From contig JADJNY010000009.1 in NCBI GenBank assembly GCA_016714045.1, positions 62,001 through 126,000 of the forward strand: DNA of 64,000 bases. Direction: 5' to 3'. Below are positions 9,585 to 17,860 of the stretch, in pieces (the stretch's first letter is position 1; each line of letters opens with the position of its first letter). A program made the position numbers and the translations under genes. The notes beneath the pieces are model-generated. The model was not told the DNA's origin. It saw nothing but the letters and a program-made list of their open reading frames with translations, and did no database searches. Source of the DNA: Planctomycetota bacterium (lineage in GTDB: Bacteria > Planctomycetota > UBA1135 > GCA-002686595).

Positions 9585-10070
9585 TCAGCGCTCATTCGCG
9601 CCGTACCGCTTCACGGCGACGAACAGAAGCCCGCGCTGGTCGCGCGTGCGCGTCACGCGCAGGTCGGTGAGCATCTGGGCCATCAGGAAGAACCCGCGGC
9701 CGCGCTCGTTCTCGAGGTCCGGGATGTCGTCCTTCTTCAAGAAGGGCTCGAGCTCCGCCGGATCCCCGCCACCTTGGTCGCCGACGTGGATCTCCCAGCC
9801 GCCGTCGCGCACGTAGACCGCGAAGGACATGCGCACCTCGCCCGCGTCGCGCTCCTCCATCGCGTGGTTGCCGCCGCCGTGGTCGACCGCGTTCGCGAGG
9901 AGCTCGCTTGCGACGAACTCCATCGTCTCGATCTCGCGCTCGGGGGCGCCTTCCATGCTGGCGAAGCGGCGCAACACGGCGCGCGCCATGCGCACGGCGC
10001 TGTGCGCGGCGGGCAGGTCGAGCTCGAGCGCGTGCGGCTCGCGCGCCTGGTTCCGCGGGGAATCACGCAA
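9585..10070 (-). CDS. RsbW-type ATP-binding anti-sigma / serine kinase-like protein (HATPase_c_2)
   Basis: 161 residues forming one GHKL ATPase domain. The N box is ELLANAVDHG, the G1 box VGDQGGGDP, and the G2 box ERGRGFFLMAQML. Small free-standing proteins of this kind (RsbW, SpoIIAB) bind a sigma factor or phosphorylate an anti-sigma antagonist. No antagonist (STAS) or PP2C gene is visible nearby. The start is a TTG at 10070, overlapping the nadC stop by 8 bp, which implies coupled translation. The gene lies between nadC and a VanZ-like gene. Its target is unknown. The nearest sigma gene is the fusion at 5642-8617, but no link is shown. Confidence 0.85.
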   Translation of the reverse strand: MRDSPRNQAREPHALELDLPAAHSAVRMARAVLRRFASMEGAPEREIETMEFVASELLANAVDHGGGNHAMEERDAGEVRMSFAVYVRDGGWEIHVGDQGGGDPAELEPFLKKDDIPDLENERGRGFFLMAQMLTDLRVTRTRDQRGLLFVAVKRYGANER

Positions 10071-11040
10071 GGGGTTCGAGCTCCAGCGAAAGGTCCATCG
10101 CGGGCGCGGAGTGCGTCAGCGCGCCGACCGACAAGCGATCGACACCGGTCGCGGCGATCGCCTGCGTCGTCGAGAGGTCGATGCCGCCCGACGCTTCGAG
10201 CTCGACCGCGCGTCCGAGCGCGCGCGCCTGCTCGCGCAGGAGCGGCGCGAGGCGCGCGAGCTCGGCGACCGTCATGTTGTCGAGCAGGATCACGTCCGCG
10301 CCGCCCTCGACGCCGGCGCGCGCTTCTTTCTCGTCGCGCGCCTCGCTCGTGATGCGCACGCCGGTTCCGACGGCGCGGCGCAGGTCGCGCAGCACGTCGA
10401 CGATCGGCTTGCCGGCGAGCTCGATGTGGTTCTCCTTGACCATGACCTCGTCGTACAGCCCGAAGCGGTGGTTCTCGCCGCCGCCGCAGCGCACGGCGTA
10501 CTTCTCGAGCAGGCGCAGGTTCGGCGTCGTCTTGCGCGTGTCGAGGATGCGCACGCGCTCGCCGCCGCCCGCGCGCGCGAGCGCGACGTAGCGCGCGGTC
10601 AGGGTCGCGGTGCCCGACATGCGTTGGATGAAGTTGAGCGCGGTGCGCTCGGCGGTGAGCAGCGCGCGCGCCAGACCCTCGACGAGCGCGATGCTGTCGC
10701 CCTTCCGGAACGGCGTGCCGTCGCCTTGGGTGATCGCGATGGTCGCGGCGGGGTCGACGAGCACGAACGTCCGCGCGAACACGTCGAGGCCGGCAAGCAC
10801 GCCGGACGACTTGGCGATCAACCGCGCGCGCGCTCGGGCCTTCTCCGGCACCGCGTGCGTCGACGTCAGGTCACCTCCGCCGCGGTCCTCCTCCAGCGCA
10901 GGCCGCACGAAGCGGTCGATCACCTCGCGCGCGAGGGGCTCGGGGATCCCCCGTCGGGGCGCCGGGAGGGCGCCGCTCACGGGCGCGGCGCGGTCGGAGC
11001 CGCCGAGTGCGGAACGCGTATCGAGGGGGTTCGAGTTCAC
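10063..11040 (-). CDS. nadC: Nicotinate-nucleotide pyrophosphorylase (quinolinate phosphoribosyltransferase)
   Basis: 325 residues with a GTG start at 11040. NadC converts quinolinate and PRPP to nicotinate mononucleotide, CO2 and pyrophosphate in de novo NAD synthesis. Family motifs are ALEEDRGGGDLTS, ALNFIQRMSGTATLT, RILDTRKTTPNLR, EKYAVRCGGGENHRFGL and VKENHIELAG. Further on are DVILLDNM and LEASGGIDL. The first ~35 residues are an unconserved Ala/Pro/Arg-rich stretch, so a later start is possible. It is first in an apparent operon with the RsbW-like and VanZ-like genes, divergent from the secreted protein at 11229. nadA and nadB are not in the window. Confidence 0.96.
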   Translation of the reverse strand: MNSNPLDTRSALGGSDRAAPVSGALPAPRRGIPEPLAREVIDRFVRPALEEDRGGGDLTSTHAVPEKARARARLIAKSSGVLAGLDVFARTFVLVDPAATIAITQGDGTPFRKGDSIALVEGLARALLTAERTALNFIQRMSGTATLTARYVALARAGGGERVRILDTRKTTPNLRLLEKYAVRCGGGENHRFGLYDEVMVKENHIELAGKPIVDVLRDLRRAVGTGVRITSEARDEKEARAGVEGGADVILLDNMTVAELARLAPLLREQARALGRAVELEASGGIDLSTTQAIAATGVDRLSVGALTHSAPAMDLSLELEPLA

Positions 11041-11111
11041 GAGGTCGCCCGGACCAGTCTACGGAGGCGGAGCGTGCCTGCCAGCCCTGGGTCGAACCGG
11101 AGTCGACCCGA

Positions 11112-11129
11112 TGCACGCCCGGGCGTGCA
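11112..11129. promoter_or_regulatory. 18-bp perfect palindrome between divergent genes
   Basis: TGCACGCCCGGGCGTGCA reads the same on both strands. It lies in the 188-bp gap between nadC and the secreted protein gene at 11229. A further GTGCAC-CGC-GTGCAC motif overlaps its right edge (from 11125). The position suits a dimeric repressor operator, but no cognate regulator is identified. Chance is possible in such GC-rich DNA. Confidence 0.4.
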
Positions 11130-11228
11130 CCGCGTGCACCGCTCGGGGCCGGGAGAATCCTGGCGCCCGGCGCGTCGCTCTGCATACTCGACCGCTCGCA
11201 CGCGCCCCGAGCGCGGCGAGGAACCCTC

Positions 11229-13583
11229 ATGCGACTCCAGAGCCTCACTTCCTTGTTCCCGATCGCGCTCGTCGCGGTCCTCGCGTTCGCCCCCGTCCTC
11301 GCGCAGAAGCCCGGAGCCAAGCCGGCCGAGCCCGCCCCGCCCGGCACGGTGCCGGCGCAGGTGCTCGCGCCCCTCGAAGGCACGGCGAAGGCGCTCGCAA
11401 AGGGCGGCCGCGAGCGCGAGATGAAGGACCTGCTCTTCGCGCTCGACAAGCTCGGGATGGCGAAGGCGAACCACGAGAAGCTCGAGAAGACGTGCAAGGA
11501 CGAGCTCGCGAAGACCAAGAAGGTCGTCGACGCGCTCCCCGACGGTGCGAAGGCGCTGCGCACGGCCGCGAAGCAGATCATGGCGATCGTGACGGCGATG
11601 CCGGAGGGCGACGACAAGCTCCTGCTCGCGCGCCGTGTGCTCCTCCTCGACGGCGAGAACGCCGAGGCGCACGCGCTGCTCGGCCACGAGAAGGTCGGGA
11701 AGAGCTGGGTCTCGACCGAGTTCAAGCCGATGCGCGAGCGGCGCGGCGACATCCTGACCAAGGTGCTCGAGGCGAAGAAGCTCGAGGTGCCGATCGAGAC
11801 CGGCGAGGTCGACGACGAGCTCATCCAGAAGTACTGCGGCGTCCAGGCGACCTTCGCGCGCCGCGGGCGCATCGAGCTCCGCTCGAACTTCAACAAGGCC
11901 AAGACCGAGCGCATCCTGCGCGAGGTCTTGCGCGCGTGGTCGCTCAGCTCGTGGTTGCGCCGCCTGCCGGCCAAGCCGGACCTGGAGCTCTTCCTTGATG
12001 AGAAGACGACGACGTCGCGCAACGTTTGGATCCTCGTCGACTCGCGCGAGAAGTACCTGAAGCTCGCGAACGAGCTGATGGCCAACGGCAAGATGAACCC
12101 GGACGACAAGCAGATGTTCGGCCGGCCGAACACCGAGGTCGGCGGCTTCAACACGGTCGACGGCCAGTACGTCAAGCTCGCGCAGTTCGAGACGGACGTG
12201 CAGGCGTCGCTGCTCGTCGCGCTGTGCAACATGCGCGAGGGCATCCTGTCCCCCGTCACCGCGGGCCACCTGAACTGGCTGGCGCTGTCGTGCTTCGGCT
12301 GCACGCTGCCCAACTACTTCTACAAGGAGGACCAGGGCGCGGGCTTCGGCGACACGCACGTCGAGACCGAGGACCAGAAGCGCGAGCGCGAGGAGCTCCT
12401 GCGCATGGCGAAGGCCGGCATCGCGGGCTCGCGCACGTGGATGCAGTACCTCGCCGAGCGCGGCGAAGACCCCGCGTGGGCGAAGTCGTTCGTCGAGGCG
12501 ATCGGCGCGATCACGGGTAACGACCTCCACAAGTGCACGTCGATCGTCGAGTTCCTGCAGGAGGCGGAGATCCTGCGCGGCGCGTACAAGCAGCTCTCGT
12601 CGAACGCGACCGGCCGCACGATCGAGCTCTACAACGCGGCGCTCGGCATGACCGTCGGCGACCTCGAGGCCAAGTGGAAGGACTGGCTGCTCGGCGTCCG
12701 TCCCGGCGTCGCGGAGCGCATCGACAAGGAGAACCTGAACGCGTGGCCGAAGGAGGCGCTCGAGGTCCTCGCGTACATGAACGACATCCGCGAGAAGGCG
12801 TTCAAGGACAAGATCCAGGGGCTCTGGAAGCTCAAGTTCGACCCCGAGCTCTCCGAGCAGTGCGCGCTGCACGCGCACTACCTCACGCTGCACCCCGAGC
12901 AGAAGAAGTGGCCCGACGCGCACGAGGAGTACGCCGACAAGGAGGGCTACACGACGGAGGGCGCGTGGGCCGGCGCGCACTCGGTGATCGTGTGGCGCGA
13001 GGGCGGCGAGGAGGCGATGACCTTTGAAGAAGGCATCGACGTGTGGCTCGGCAGCTTCTACCACCGCCTGCCGCTGACCGACCCCGGCGTGATGCGCCTC
13101 GGCTGGGGCAGCGAGGGCATCTACCAGGTGATGGACATGAGCTCGCTCGCGGCGCCCTACGACAAGCCCTTCACGGTCGTCTTCCCGTACGAAGGGCAGA
13201 CGGGCGTGCCGACGCAGTTCCTCGGCGACGAACACCCCGACCCGATCCCGAACGGTCCGCCGGGCAGCGTGAACGAGGCCGACCTCTACGGCTACCCGAT
13301 CACGATCCAGACCAATCCGTCCGACGAGCGCGGCGACGTCGTCGACATCTCGATGAAGCTCTTCGAGGGCAAGGACGGAAAGAAGGAGGTCGAGTGCTTC
13401 TTCTCGACGCCGAGCAACCCGACCAACCCGGAGATCGCCCCCGCTGGCGCCTGGTGCCTGATCCCGAAGACGTTCCTGAAGCCGAAGACGACGTACAAGG
13501 TCGTCGCCGACTGGATCTCCGGCGGCCGCACGTCTCAGACGAGCGCAGGCAAACACCTGGAGTGGACGTTCACGACGAACTGA
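11229..13583 (+). CDS. Secreted protein with degenerate peptidase-like region and CAP (SCP-like) domain
   Basis: 784 residues. The ATG at 11229 opens a clear signal peptide (MRLQSLTSLFPIALVAVLAF, cleavage after LAQ). Residues ~30-200 are charged and helical, and ~220-420 resemble a gluzincin fold. No HExxH is present; the equivalent position reads TAGHLNWLALSC. Residues ~505-640 look like a CAP/SCP domain (VLAYMNDIREKAF, LSEQCALHAHYLTLHP, HEEYADKEGYTTEGAWAG, SFYHRLPLTDPGV). A ~120-residue beta-sandwich C-terminus follows. CAP proteins are usually extracellular with varied binding roles. Its degenerate core resembles the gene at 50861. Confidence 0.75.
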   Translation: MRLQSLTSLFPIALVAVLAFAPVLAQKPGAKPAEPAPPGTVPAQVLAPLEGTAKALAKGGREREMKDLLFALDKLGMAKANHEKLEKTCKDELAKTKKVVDALPDGAKALRTAAKQIMAIVTAMPEGDDKLLLARRVLLLDGENAEAHALLGHEKVGKSWVSTEFKPMRERRGDILTKVLEAKKLEVPIETGEVDDELIQKYCGVQATFARRGRIELRSNFNKAKTERILREVLRAWSLSSWLRRLPAKPDLELFLDEKTTTSRNVWILVDSREKYLKLANELMANGKMNPDDKQMFGRPNTEVGGFNTVDGQYVKLAQFETDVQASLLVALCNMREGILSPVTAGHLNWLALSCFGCTLPNYFYKEDQGAGFGDTHVETEDQKREREELLRMAKAGIAGSRTWMQYLAERGEDPAWAKSFVEAIGAITGNDLHKCTSIVEFLQEAEILRGAYKQLSSNATGRTIELYNAALGMTVGDLEAKWKDWLLGVRPGVAERIDKENLNAWPKEALEVLAYMNDIREKAFKDKIQGLWKLKFDPELSEQCALHAHYLTLHPEQKKWPDAHEEYADKEGYTTEGAWAGAHSVIVWREGGEEAMTFEEGIDVWLGSFYHRLPLTDPGVMRLGWGSEGIYQVMDMSSLAAPYDKPFTVVFPYEGQTGVPTQFLGDEHPDPIPNGPPGSVNEADLYGYPITIQTNPSDERGDVVDISMKLFEGKDGKKEVECFFSTPSNPTNPEIAPAGAWCLIPKTFLKPKTTYKVVADWISGGRTSQTSAGKHLEWTFTTN

Positions 13584-13744
13584 GCACGCCGCTCCCTCTC
13601 ACCCACCGCGCCGCGCCGACTCCTGCAGGAGCGGCGCGGCGCGCTTCATTCCGCAGAGCCGCATCGATCCCCGCCCCTTCCTCCTTCGCTTCCCTTCTCC
13701 CTCGCCCCCCCCGCGCCCCTTCGGCCCCCACTTCCCTTCTCCCA

Positions 13745-13860
13745 ACAGAATTCCGCGTTGCCCTCGGGCCGTCCTCGGCCCGAGGGCAACGCGGAATCAG
13801 GATGCGAAGCACCCTCATGTGTTCCGTGCCCGTCCCTCCCCCTTCGCCCTCTTCATCCGC
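13745..13860 (-). repeat. Dispersed AGGA-hairpin element, copy C (partial)
   Basis: A perfect 22-bp inverted repeat (13750-13771 with 13776-13797) encloses a 4-nt loop that reads AGGA on the minus strand. The flank to 13860 resembles the corresponding flank of copies A and B (GATGCGnAGCA, TGTGTTCC and a C-rich run). The stem sequence itself is unrelated to A and B. On the minus strand it follows the ribbon-helix-helix gene ending at 13815 and overlaps its last codons. It could also act as a terminator between that gene and the one ending at 13583. Confidence 0.6.
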
Positions 13861-14177
13861 CTCGCGCGCCCACCCCGTCCCTCCCCCTTCGCCCTCCCGA
13901 CCCGCCTCGCGCTCCCACCCCCGCTCCGCTTCGATTCCTCATACGCCCTCCTCCCTTCCGCGAACTCCTCCTCCGCCTCCATCAAGTCCCTCACCGCCCT
14001 CCTCACAAACTCACTCGGCGTCTCCAACCCCATCCGCTCCGCCTGCGCGTAACAGAACGCCTTCTGCGACACCGGCAACACCACCCGCATCACCGTGAAC
14101 CGCTCCTTCGGCTCCACCTCGCCGCCCCGCCCACTCGTCCCCGCTCCACGCCCACGCCCACGCACATCCTTCCTCAC
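13815..14177 (-). CDS. Putative ribbon-helix-helix-type DNA-binding protein with basic repeat tail
   Basis: 120 residues. The GTG at 14177 overlaps the upstream ComEA-like stop codon (GTGA), which implies coupled translation. Residues ~24-67 (ERFTVMRVVLPVSQKAFCYA, QAERMGLETPSEFVRRAVRD) fit a beta-strand, helix, turn, helix layout like CopG/Arc repressors, followed by an acidic helix. The C-terminus is two basic 15-residue repeats (ARRVGRAKGEGRG, ARRMKRAKGEGRA) from a 45-bp DNA duplication. The basic tail could strengthen nucleic-acid binding. No toxin partner is visible. The family assignment is by pattern only. Confidence 0.6.
   Translation of the reverse strand: MRKDVRGRGRGAGTSGRGGEVEPKERFTVMRVVLPVSQKAFCYAQAERMGLETPSEFVRRAVRDLMEAEEEFAEGRRAYEESKRSGGGSARRVGRAKGEGRGGRARRMKRAKGEGRARNT
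13832..13921. repeat. In-frame tandem repeat, 2 x 45 bp
   Basis: The units 13832-13876 and 13877-13921 are nearly identical and encode the two basic 15-residue repeats at the C-terminus of the overlapping minus-strand gene. Because 45 is a multiple of three, copy-number change would keep the frame. Confidence 0.8.
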
Positions 14178-14560
14178 GGCACCACCTCCATCGCTCCCCC
14201 CCGCACCGGAAACCGCCCGCGCAACCGCGCGCGCCGCTCGAGTTCCCCGCGCACGGCCTCGACCGTCCCCGGACCGATGCCCGGCACGCGATCGAGCGAC
14301 TCCACACTGCCCGAGATCGCCCCGCTCCACCGAGCGCGCACCACGTCGATCGCGCGCTGCTCACCGACGCCAGGCAGGGCACGCAGCTCGCCGACGCCAA
14401 ACCCGCGCAAGTCGAGCTCGACCTGCGGCCGCTCGACGCTCGGCGATTCGACCCGCGCGTGCCGTTCGATCACCTTCGAGGCCGCCAGCACGGCGAGCAC
14501 GCCGGCGAGCGCGCACGCGACGAAGGACGTGGTCTGAAAGCAAGCTCCGCGTGCGGTCAT
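14174..14560 (-). CDS. ComEA-like membrane-anchored helix-hairpin-helix protein
   Basis: 128 residues. An N-terminal hydrophobic helix (TTSFVACALAGVLAVLAAS) anchors a C-terminal double helix-hairpin-helix domain with LRALPGVGEQRAIDVVRAR and LDRVPGIGPGTVEAVR. These are the DNA-backbone-binding hairpins of ComEA, the periplasmic DNA receptor of natural transformation. No other competence gene is seen here, so uptake is not established. The ATG at 14560 gives the usual ComEA size. It lies 111 bp downstream of the FlhG-like gene and is coupled by GTGA to the ribbon-helix-helix gene. Confidence 0.75.
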   Translation of the reverse strand: MTARGACFQTTSFVACALAGVLAVLAASKVIERHARVESPSVERPQVELDLRGFGVGELRALPGVGEQRAIDVVRARWSGAISGSVESLDRVPGIGPGTVEAVRGELERRARLRGRFPVRGGAMEVVP

Positions 14561-14671
14561 GGCACCTCGCACGACGCCCGGCGTCCGCGTCGGGTCGCGA
14601 AAATCTGCGAAGTTCCCGCGGCGCCGTCCTCGGAAGCGGGGAATCACCCGCCTCGCGCCGCGCGCTCCCCC

Positions 14672-15592
14672 TCACCCGAGCCCGGGCGTGTACCCGACGC
14701 TACGCAGCATCGACCGGCCCACGCCGCGGGCCGGGACGCGCGCGAACTCCTGCTGCATCCGCACCGAGAGCTCGGTCACCGCCTGCGAGAACGGCGCGTC
14801 CGCCGCGCGCGCGACGACGGGGCTGCGCGCGTTGACGCACTCGACGACGTGCCGATCGTCCGGCAACCAGCCGAGGTAGCGCGGCTCGCGCCCTAGAAAC
14901 TTGCGCGCGACGCCGCGCAGACGGTCGGCGACGTGGAGCGCCTCCTCCTCGCACGTCGCGCGGTTCACGACGAAGAGCGGGACGAGCTCGCCGCGCCGCT
15001 GCAAGAGCACCTTCAAGAACGCGTACGCGTCCGTCAGCGCCGTCACGTCGGGCGTCGTCACGATGAGCACGACGTCGCTCGCCGCCGCGAACGCGATCGT
15101 CTGGTTCGAAATGCCCGCGGCGGAGTCGACGAGCACGTGCCGGTACTCTTGCTCGACGCTCTCGATGCCGACGGCGACGAGGTGGAGCTCGTACGGCGAC
15201 AGCCCCGCCATGCGCGACACGCCGGAGCCGCCCGCGAGCAAGTCGAGCTGCGGCCGCGCGTTCACGCGGATGTCGCGCACGGAGAGCCGCCCTTCGATCA
15301 CGTCGACGAACGAGTGCGGCGGGCAGAGGTCGTGCAGGATGTGCGCGTTGCCCACGCCGAGGTCCGCGTCGACGAGGAGCGTGCGTCCGCGGCGCGCGAA
15401 CAGCGTCCCGAGCGACGCGCTGACGACCGACTTGCCCGTGCCGCCCTTGCCGCTCGCGATGCAGAGCGAGTGCGCGCGCGGCGCGGCGCCGAGCTCGTGG
15501 CGCGCGTGGTCGACGGATGCGCGCGCCGCATCCGCGCTCTCGGAGCGCGTGCGGGCGAGACGCAGGAGCTTGCGTGCTTGATCCCAGTTCAT
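14672..15592 (-). CDS. MinD/ParA-family ATPase, FlhG (YlxH)-like
   Basis: 306 residues starting MNWDQARKLLRLARTR. The deviant Walker A motif is ASGKGGTGKS (residues ~50-60). DADLGVGNAHIL, VLVDSAAGISNQT and VTTPDVTALTDAYAF follow, as in SIMIBI ATPases of the MinD/FlhG branch. FlhG sets flagellar number and position through FlhF, but no flagellar or chemotaxis gene lies near. Another polar or envelope-positioning role is possible. It is transcribed toward the ComEA-like gene. The 471 bp upstream hold a 3 x 37 bp repeat and no gene. Confidence 0.88.
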   Translation of the reverse strand: MNWDQARKLLRLARTRSESADAARASVDHARHELGAAPRAHSLCIASGKGGTGKSVVSASLGTLFARRGRTLLVDADLGVGNAHILHDLCPPHSFVDVIEGRLSVRDIRVNARPQLDLLAGGSGVSRMAGLSPYELHLVAVGIESVEQEYRHVLVDSAAGISNQTIAFAAASDVVLIVTTPDVTALTDAYAFLKVLLQRRGELVPLFVVNRATCEEEALHVADRLRGVARKFLGREPRYLGWLPDDRHVVECVNARSPVVARAADAPFSQAVTELSVRMQQEFARVPARGVGRSMLRSVGYTPGLG

Positions 15593-15823
15593 CGACGTGG
15601 ACGCTCCAAAGAGCGACGCGGATCGATGCGCGCGACCGACGATGCGGTCGTCGCGGAGCGAGACGCGCCTGCTGTTTCTTGCCGCGAAACGCGCCTCGAC
15701 GGCGCACGCGACCAGGGAGAAGCTGCCGAAGGCGGGCGGGAGTTCCAAGTGTCGAGATCGTGCTCGGACCGATTTTTCGGTTCGCGCGGCGGGTCGACGA
15801 CGTGCGAAAGGCGCCTTGAGCGA

Positions 15824-15934
15824 CACCTCGCCGAGCGCGATCCCGAGGACACCGCGCGGGCGCTCCGCCGAGCTCGACCCCGCGGACACCGATCGGGCGC
15901 TCCGCCGAGCTCGACCCCGCGGACACCGAGCGGG
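15824..15934. repeat. Tandem repeat, 3 x 37 bp
   Basis: The units are 15824-15860 (diverged), 15861-15897 and 15898-15934 (almost identical). They share CTCCGCCGAGCTCGACCCCG and GGACACCG cores. The array sits in the 471-bp gap 15593-16063 between two minus-strand genes, and nothing else is recognisable there. Confidence 0.8.
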
Positions 15935-16063
15935 CGCTCCGCGTGCGCTTTCACCCGCCGGGAAGCGTCGGATCCGACCGTTTCGAGCTCGGAACACGCG
16001 CTCGCGGACGGGCACGAAACCGGCGCCAGCGGCCCGGATCTCGGCCGCGCCGGCGCGCGACGG

Positions 16064-16909
16064 TCAGTCGCGGAACGCCGCGAGCTCCTCGGCGCTGAGG
16101 AGCGGTCCCGGCGGGATCGAGGGCGGCGGTTCGTGCTCGGGGAGGGCGGTGAGCTCGTCCCGACCAGCGGACTCCCCCCGCCCGCCGAAACGCTCGACGA
16201 AGACGGTCGCGAGCCAGCGATCGAGGTCGGCCGCGCCGTCGAGCCGTTTCGGCTCGGCCCGCGCGCCGGTGGCGGCGGCGAGGAGCGCTCCGGTCCCGGT
16301 GAGTCGCGCGAGCACGCGCCCGTCGTGCCGCCAGGCGAGCCCCGCCTCGCCCGCGACGAGCTCGAGGCCCGGGTCGAGGCGCGGGAGACGCTCGACGCAC
16401 GCCGCGGCGAGCGCGCGGGGCGCGGGCGCGAGATCGTCGAGGAACGCGTCGACGGTCCAGGCGCGCGTCGGCCGGCCAAGCGTGCGTTCGACGACGCGCG
16501 CGAGTTCGCCGCGCGTGTGCTTCCAGTGCACGAACTCGAGCACGCAGAGCGCGTCGACGGCGCTCGAACGGCGCAGGAGCTCGGCGCCCGGCTCACCCGT
16601 GACGAGCGCGACGCGCACGTCGCTCGCGCCGGCGGTGCCCGCGAGCTCGGCCGCGAAGAGCCCGCCGTCGCGCCGTGCGCGCGCGAGGAGCTCGATCGCG
16701 GCGGTCCACGCGGCGCTCTCGTCGAGGTCGGCGCGCACGACGAGCCAGAGGCGGCCGAGCGCGTCGACGCCCGCGAGCTCCACGGCGACGTCGCCGGTCG
16801 CGCAGGGGACGGTGAAGGCACGCTCGAGCACCTCGAAGCCGGACCAGTGCTCGGCGAGGGCCGCTTCGGCGCGGCCGGAGGTCCATGCGACGTCCAGGGT
16901 GCCGCTCAT
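16064..16909 (-). CDS. Conserved-looking hypothetical protein
   Basis: 281 residues starting MSGTLDVAWTSGRAEAAL at 16909. I do not recognise the family. There is no signal peptide or membrane helix, so it is probably cytoplasmic. The first ~110 residues have alternating strands and helices (VAVELAGVDALGRLWLVVRA, DVRVALVTGEPGAELL, CVLEFVHWKH), somewhat like a nuclease or nucleotide-binding fold. The C-terminus is acidic and proline-rich (LPEHEPPPSIPPGPLL). Codon use matches the neighbours. It ends 471 bp upstream of the FlhG-like gene and starts 59 bp after the ruvC stop, so co-transcription with ruvC is plausible. Confidence 0.6.
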   Translation of the reverse strand: MSGTLDVAWTSGRAEAALAEHWSGFEVLERAFTVPCATGDVAVELAGVDALGRLWLVVRADLDESAAWTAAIELLARARRDGGLFAAELAGTAGASDVRVALVTGEPGAELLRRSSAVDALCVLEFVHWKHTRGELARVVERTLGRPTRAWTVDAFLDDLAPAPRALAAACVERLPRLDPGLELVAGEAGLAWRHDGRVLARLTGTGALLAAATGARAEPKRLDGAADLDRWLATVFVERFGGRGESAGRDELTALPEHEPPPSIPPGPLLSAEELAAFRD

Positions 16910-16968
16910 GGGCGGAAGGTAGCACGCGCGCGGGCGTGAGTGGGATGCCGAGCGCGCGTCCGACGGAC

Positions 16969-17814
16969 TCAGCGCGCTCTCGGGCCGAGCCGTTCCTCGA
17001 GCGCGCTCCGCTGAACGTGCGCGAGGGCGAGGGCGAGGGCGTCCGTCGCGTCGAGGGGTTTCGGGGGCTCCGCGAGGCCGAGGAGCTGCGTCACGATCCA
17101 CGCGACCTGCGTCTTGTCCGCGGCGCCGTTGCCGACGAGCGCCTTCTTCGCGACCGCGGGCGGGTACTGCACGATCTTGGCGCCCGTCGCGGCGGCGCAG
17201 GCGAGCACGACGCCGCGGCCTTCGCCGATGCGCAGCGCCGACTGCACGTTGAGCGCGGCGAAGGCGGCCTCGACGACGACGACGGTCGGGCGGACCTTGG
17301 CGAGCAGGAGGTCGAGCTCCGTGCGCAGGTACGCGAGGCGCGCGGGCACGTCGTCGTCCTTCTCGGCGCGCAGCGCGCCGCACGCGAGGAGCCGCGGGCC
17401 CTTCGGCGCGACGACGACCGCGCCGTAACCGACGACGCGCGTGCCGGGGTCGATGCCGAGCACGATCGGGTACGGAGCGCGCGCCTCGCGCGCGGCGTGG
17501 AGCGCGTGCTCCGCGGCGGAACGGTCCGCGCGCTCCGCCGTTCGCCCGTGTTCGGGAGGCAGAGCGACCCCGCGCGCTCCAGGGAGCGGCGCTTCCTTCG
17601 CGGGCCGCCGTCCGCGGGTGGCGTGGAGCGCCCGGTTCGCGGGAGCCTCCTCGCGCGCGAGCGAGCGCGCCTTCGCCCGGACGGATCGGAGCGCAGGAGC
17701 TGCCGGCAGCGCGCGCTCCGGAGCGGAAGCGTCCTCGCGCGCGGATCCGCGCGCCGAGCTCGCGGCGGACCGGCTCGCGCGAGCTTCCTCCTCCGGCCTC
17801 GTCCCTTCTTCCAT
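16969..17814 (-). CDS. ruvC: Holliday junction resolvase RuvC (start uncertain)
   Basis: RuvC cuts Holliday junctions after RuvAB branch migration. The core has VLGIDPGTRVVGYG (first catalytic Asp), VVVVEAAFAALNVQSALRIGEGRG (Glu) and LDATDALALALAH (the two late Asp). A GTG at 17463 would give 164 residues, the usual family length. The ATG at 17814 adds a 117-residue Ala/Arg/Glu-rich N-terminus whose codon use resembles coding DNA. I list the long form and consider either start possible. It is divergent from ispD, with 46 bp between the ATGs. ruvA and ruvB are not in the window. Confidence 0.85.
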   Translation of the reverse strand: MEEGTRPEEEARASRSAASSARGSAREDASAPERALPAAPALRSVRAKARSLAREEAPANRALHATRGRRPAKEAPLPGARGVALPPEHGRTAERADRSAAEHALHAAREARAPYPIVLGIDPGTRVVGYGAVVVAPKGPRLLACGALRAEKDDDVPARLAYLRTELDLLLAKVRPTVVVVEAAFAALNVQSALRIGEGRGVVLACAAATGAKIVQYPPAVAKKALVGNGAADKTQVAWIVTQLLGLAEPPKPLDATDALALALAHVQRSALEERLGPRAR

Positions 17815-17860
17815 CGCGCGTGGAACCCTACGCTCTGCGCCTCGCGCGAGGAAGCCCCGC

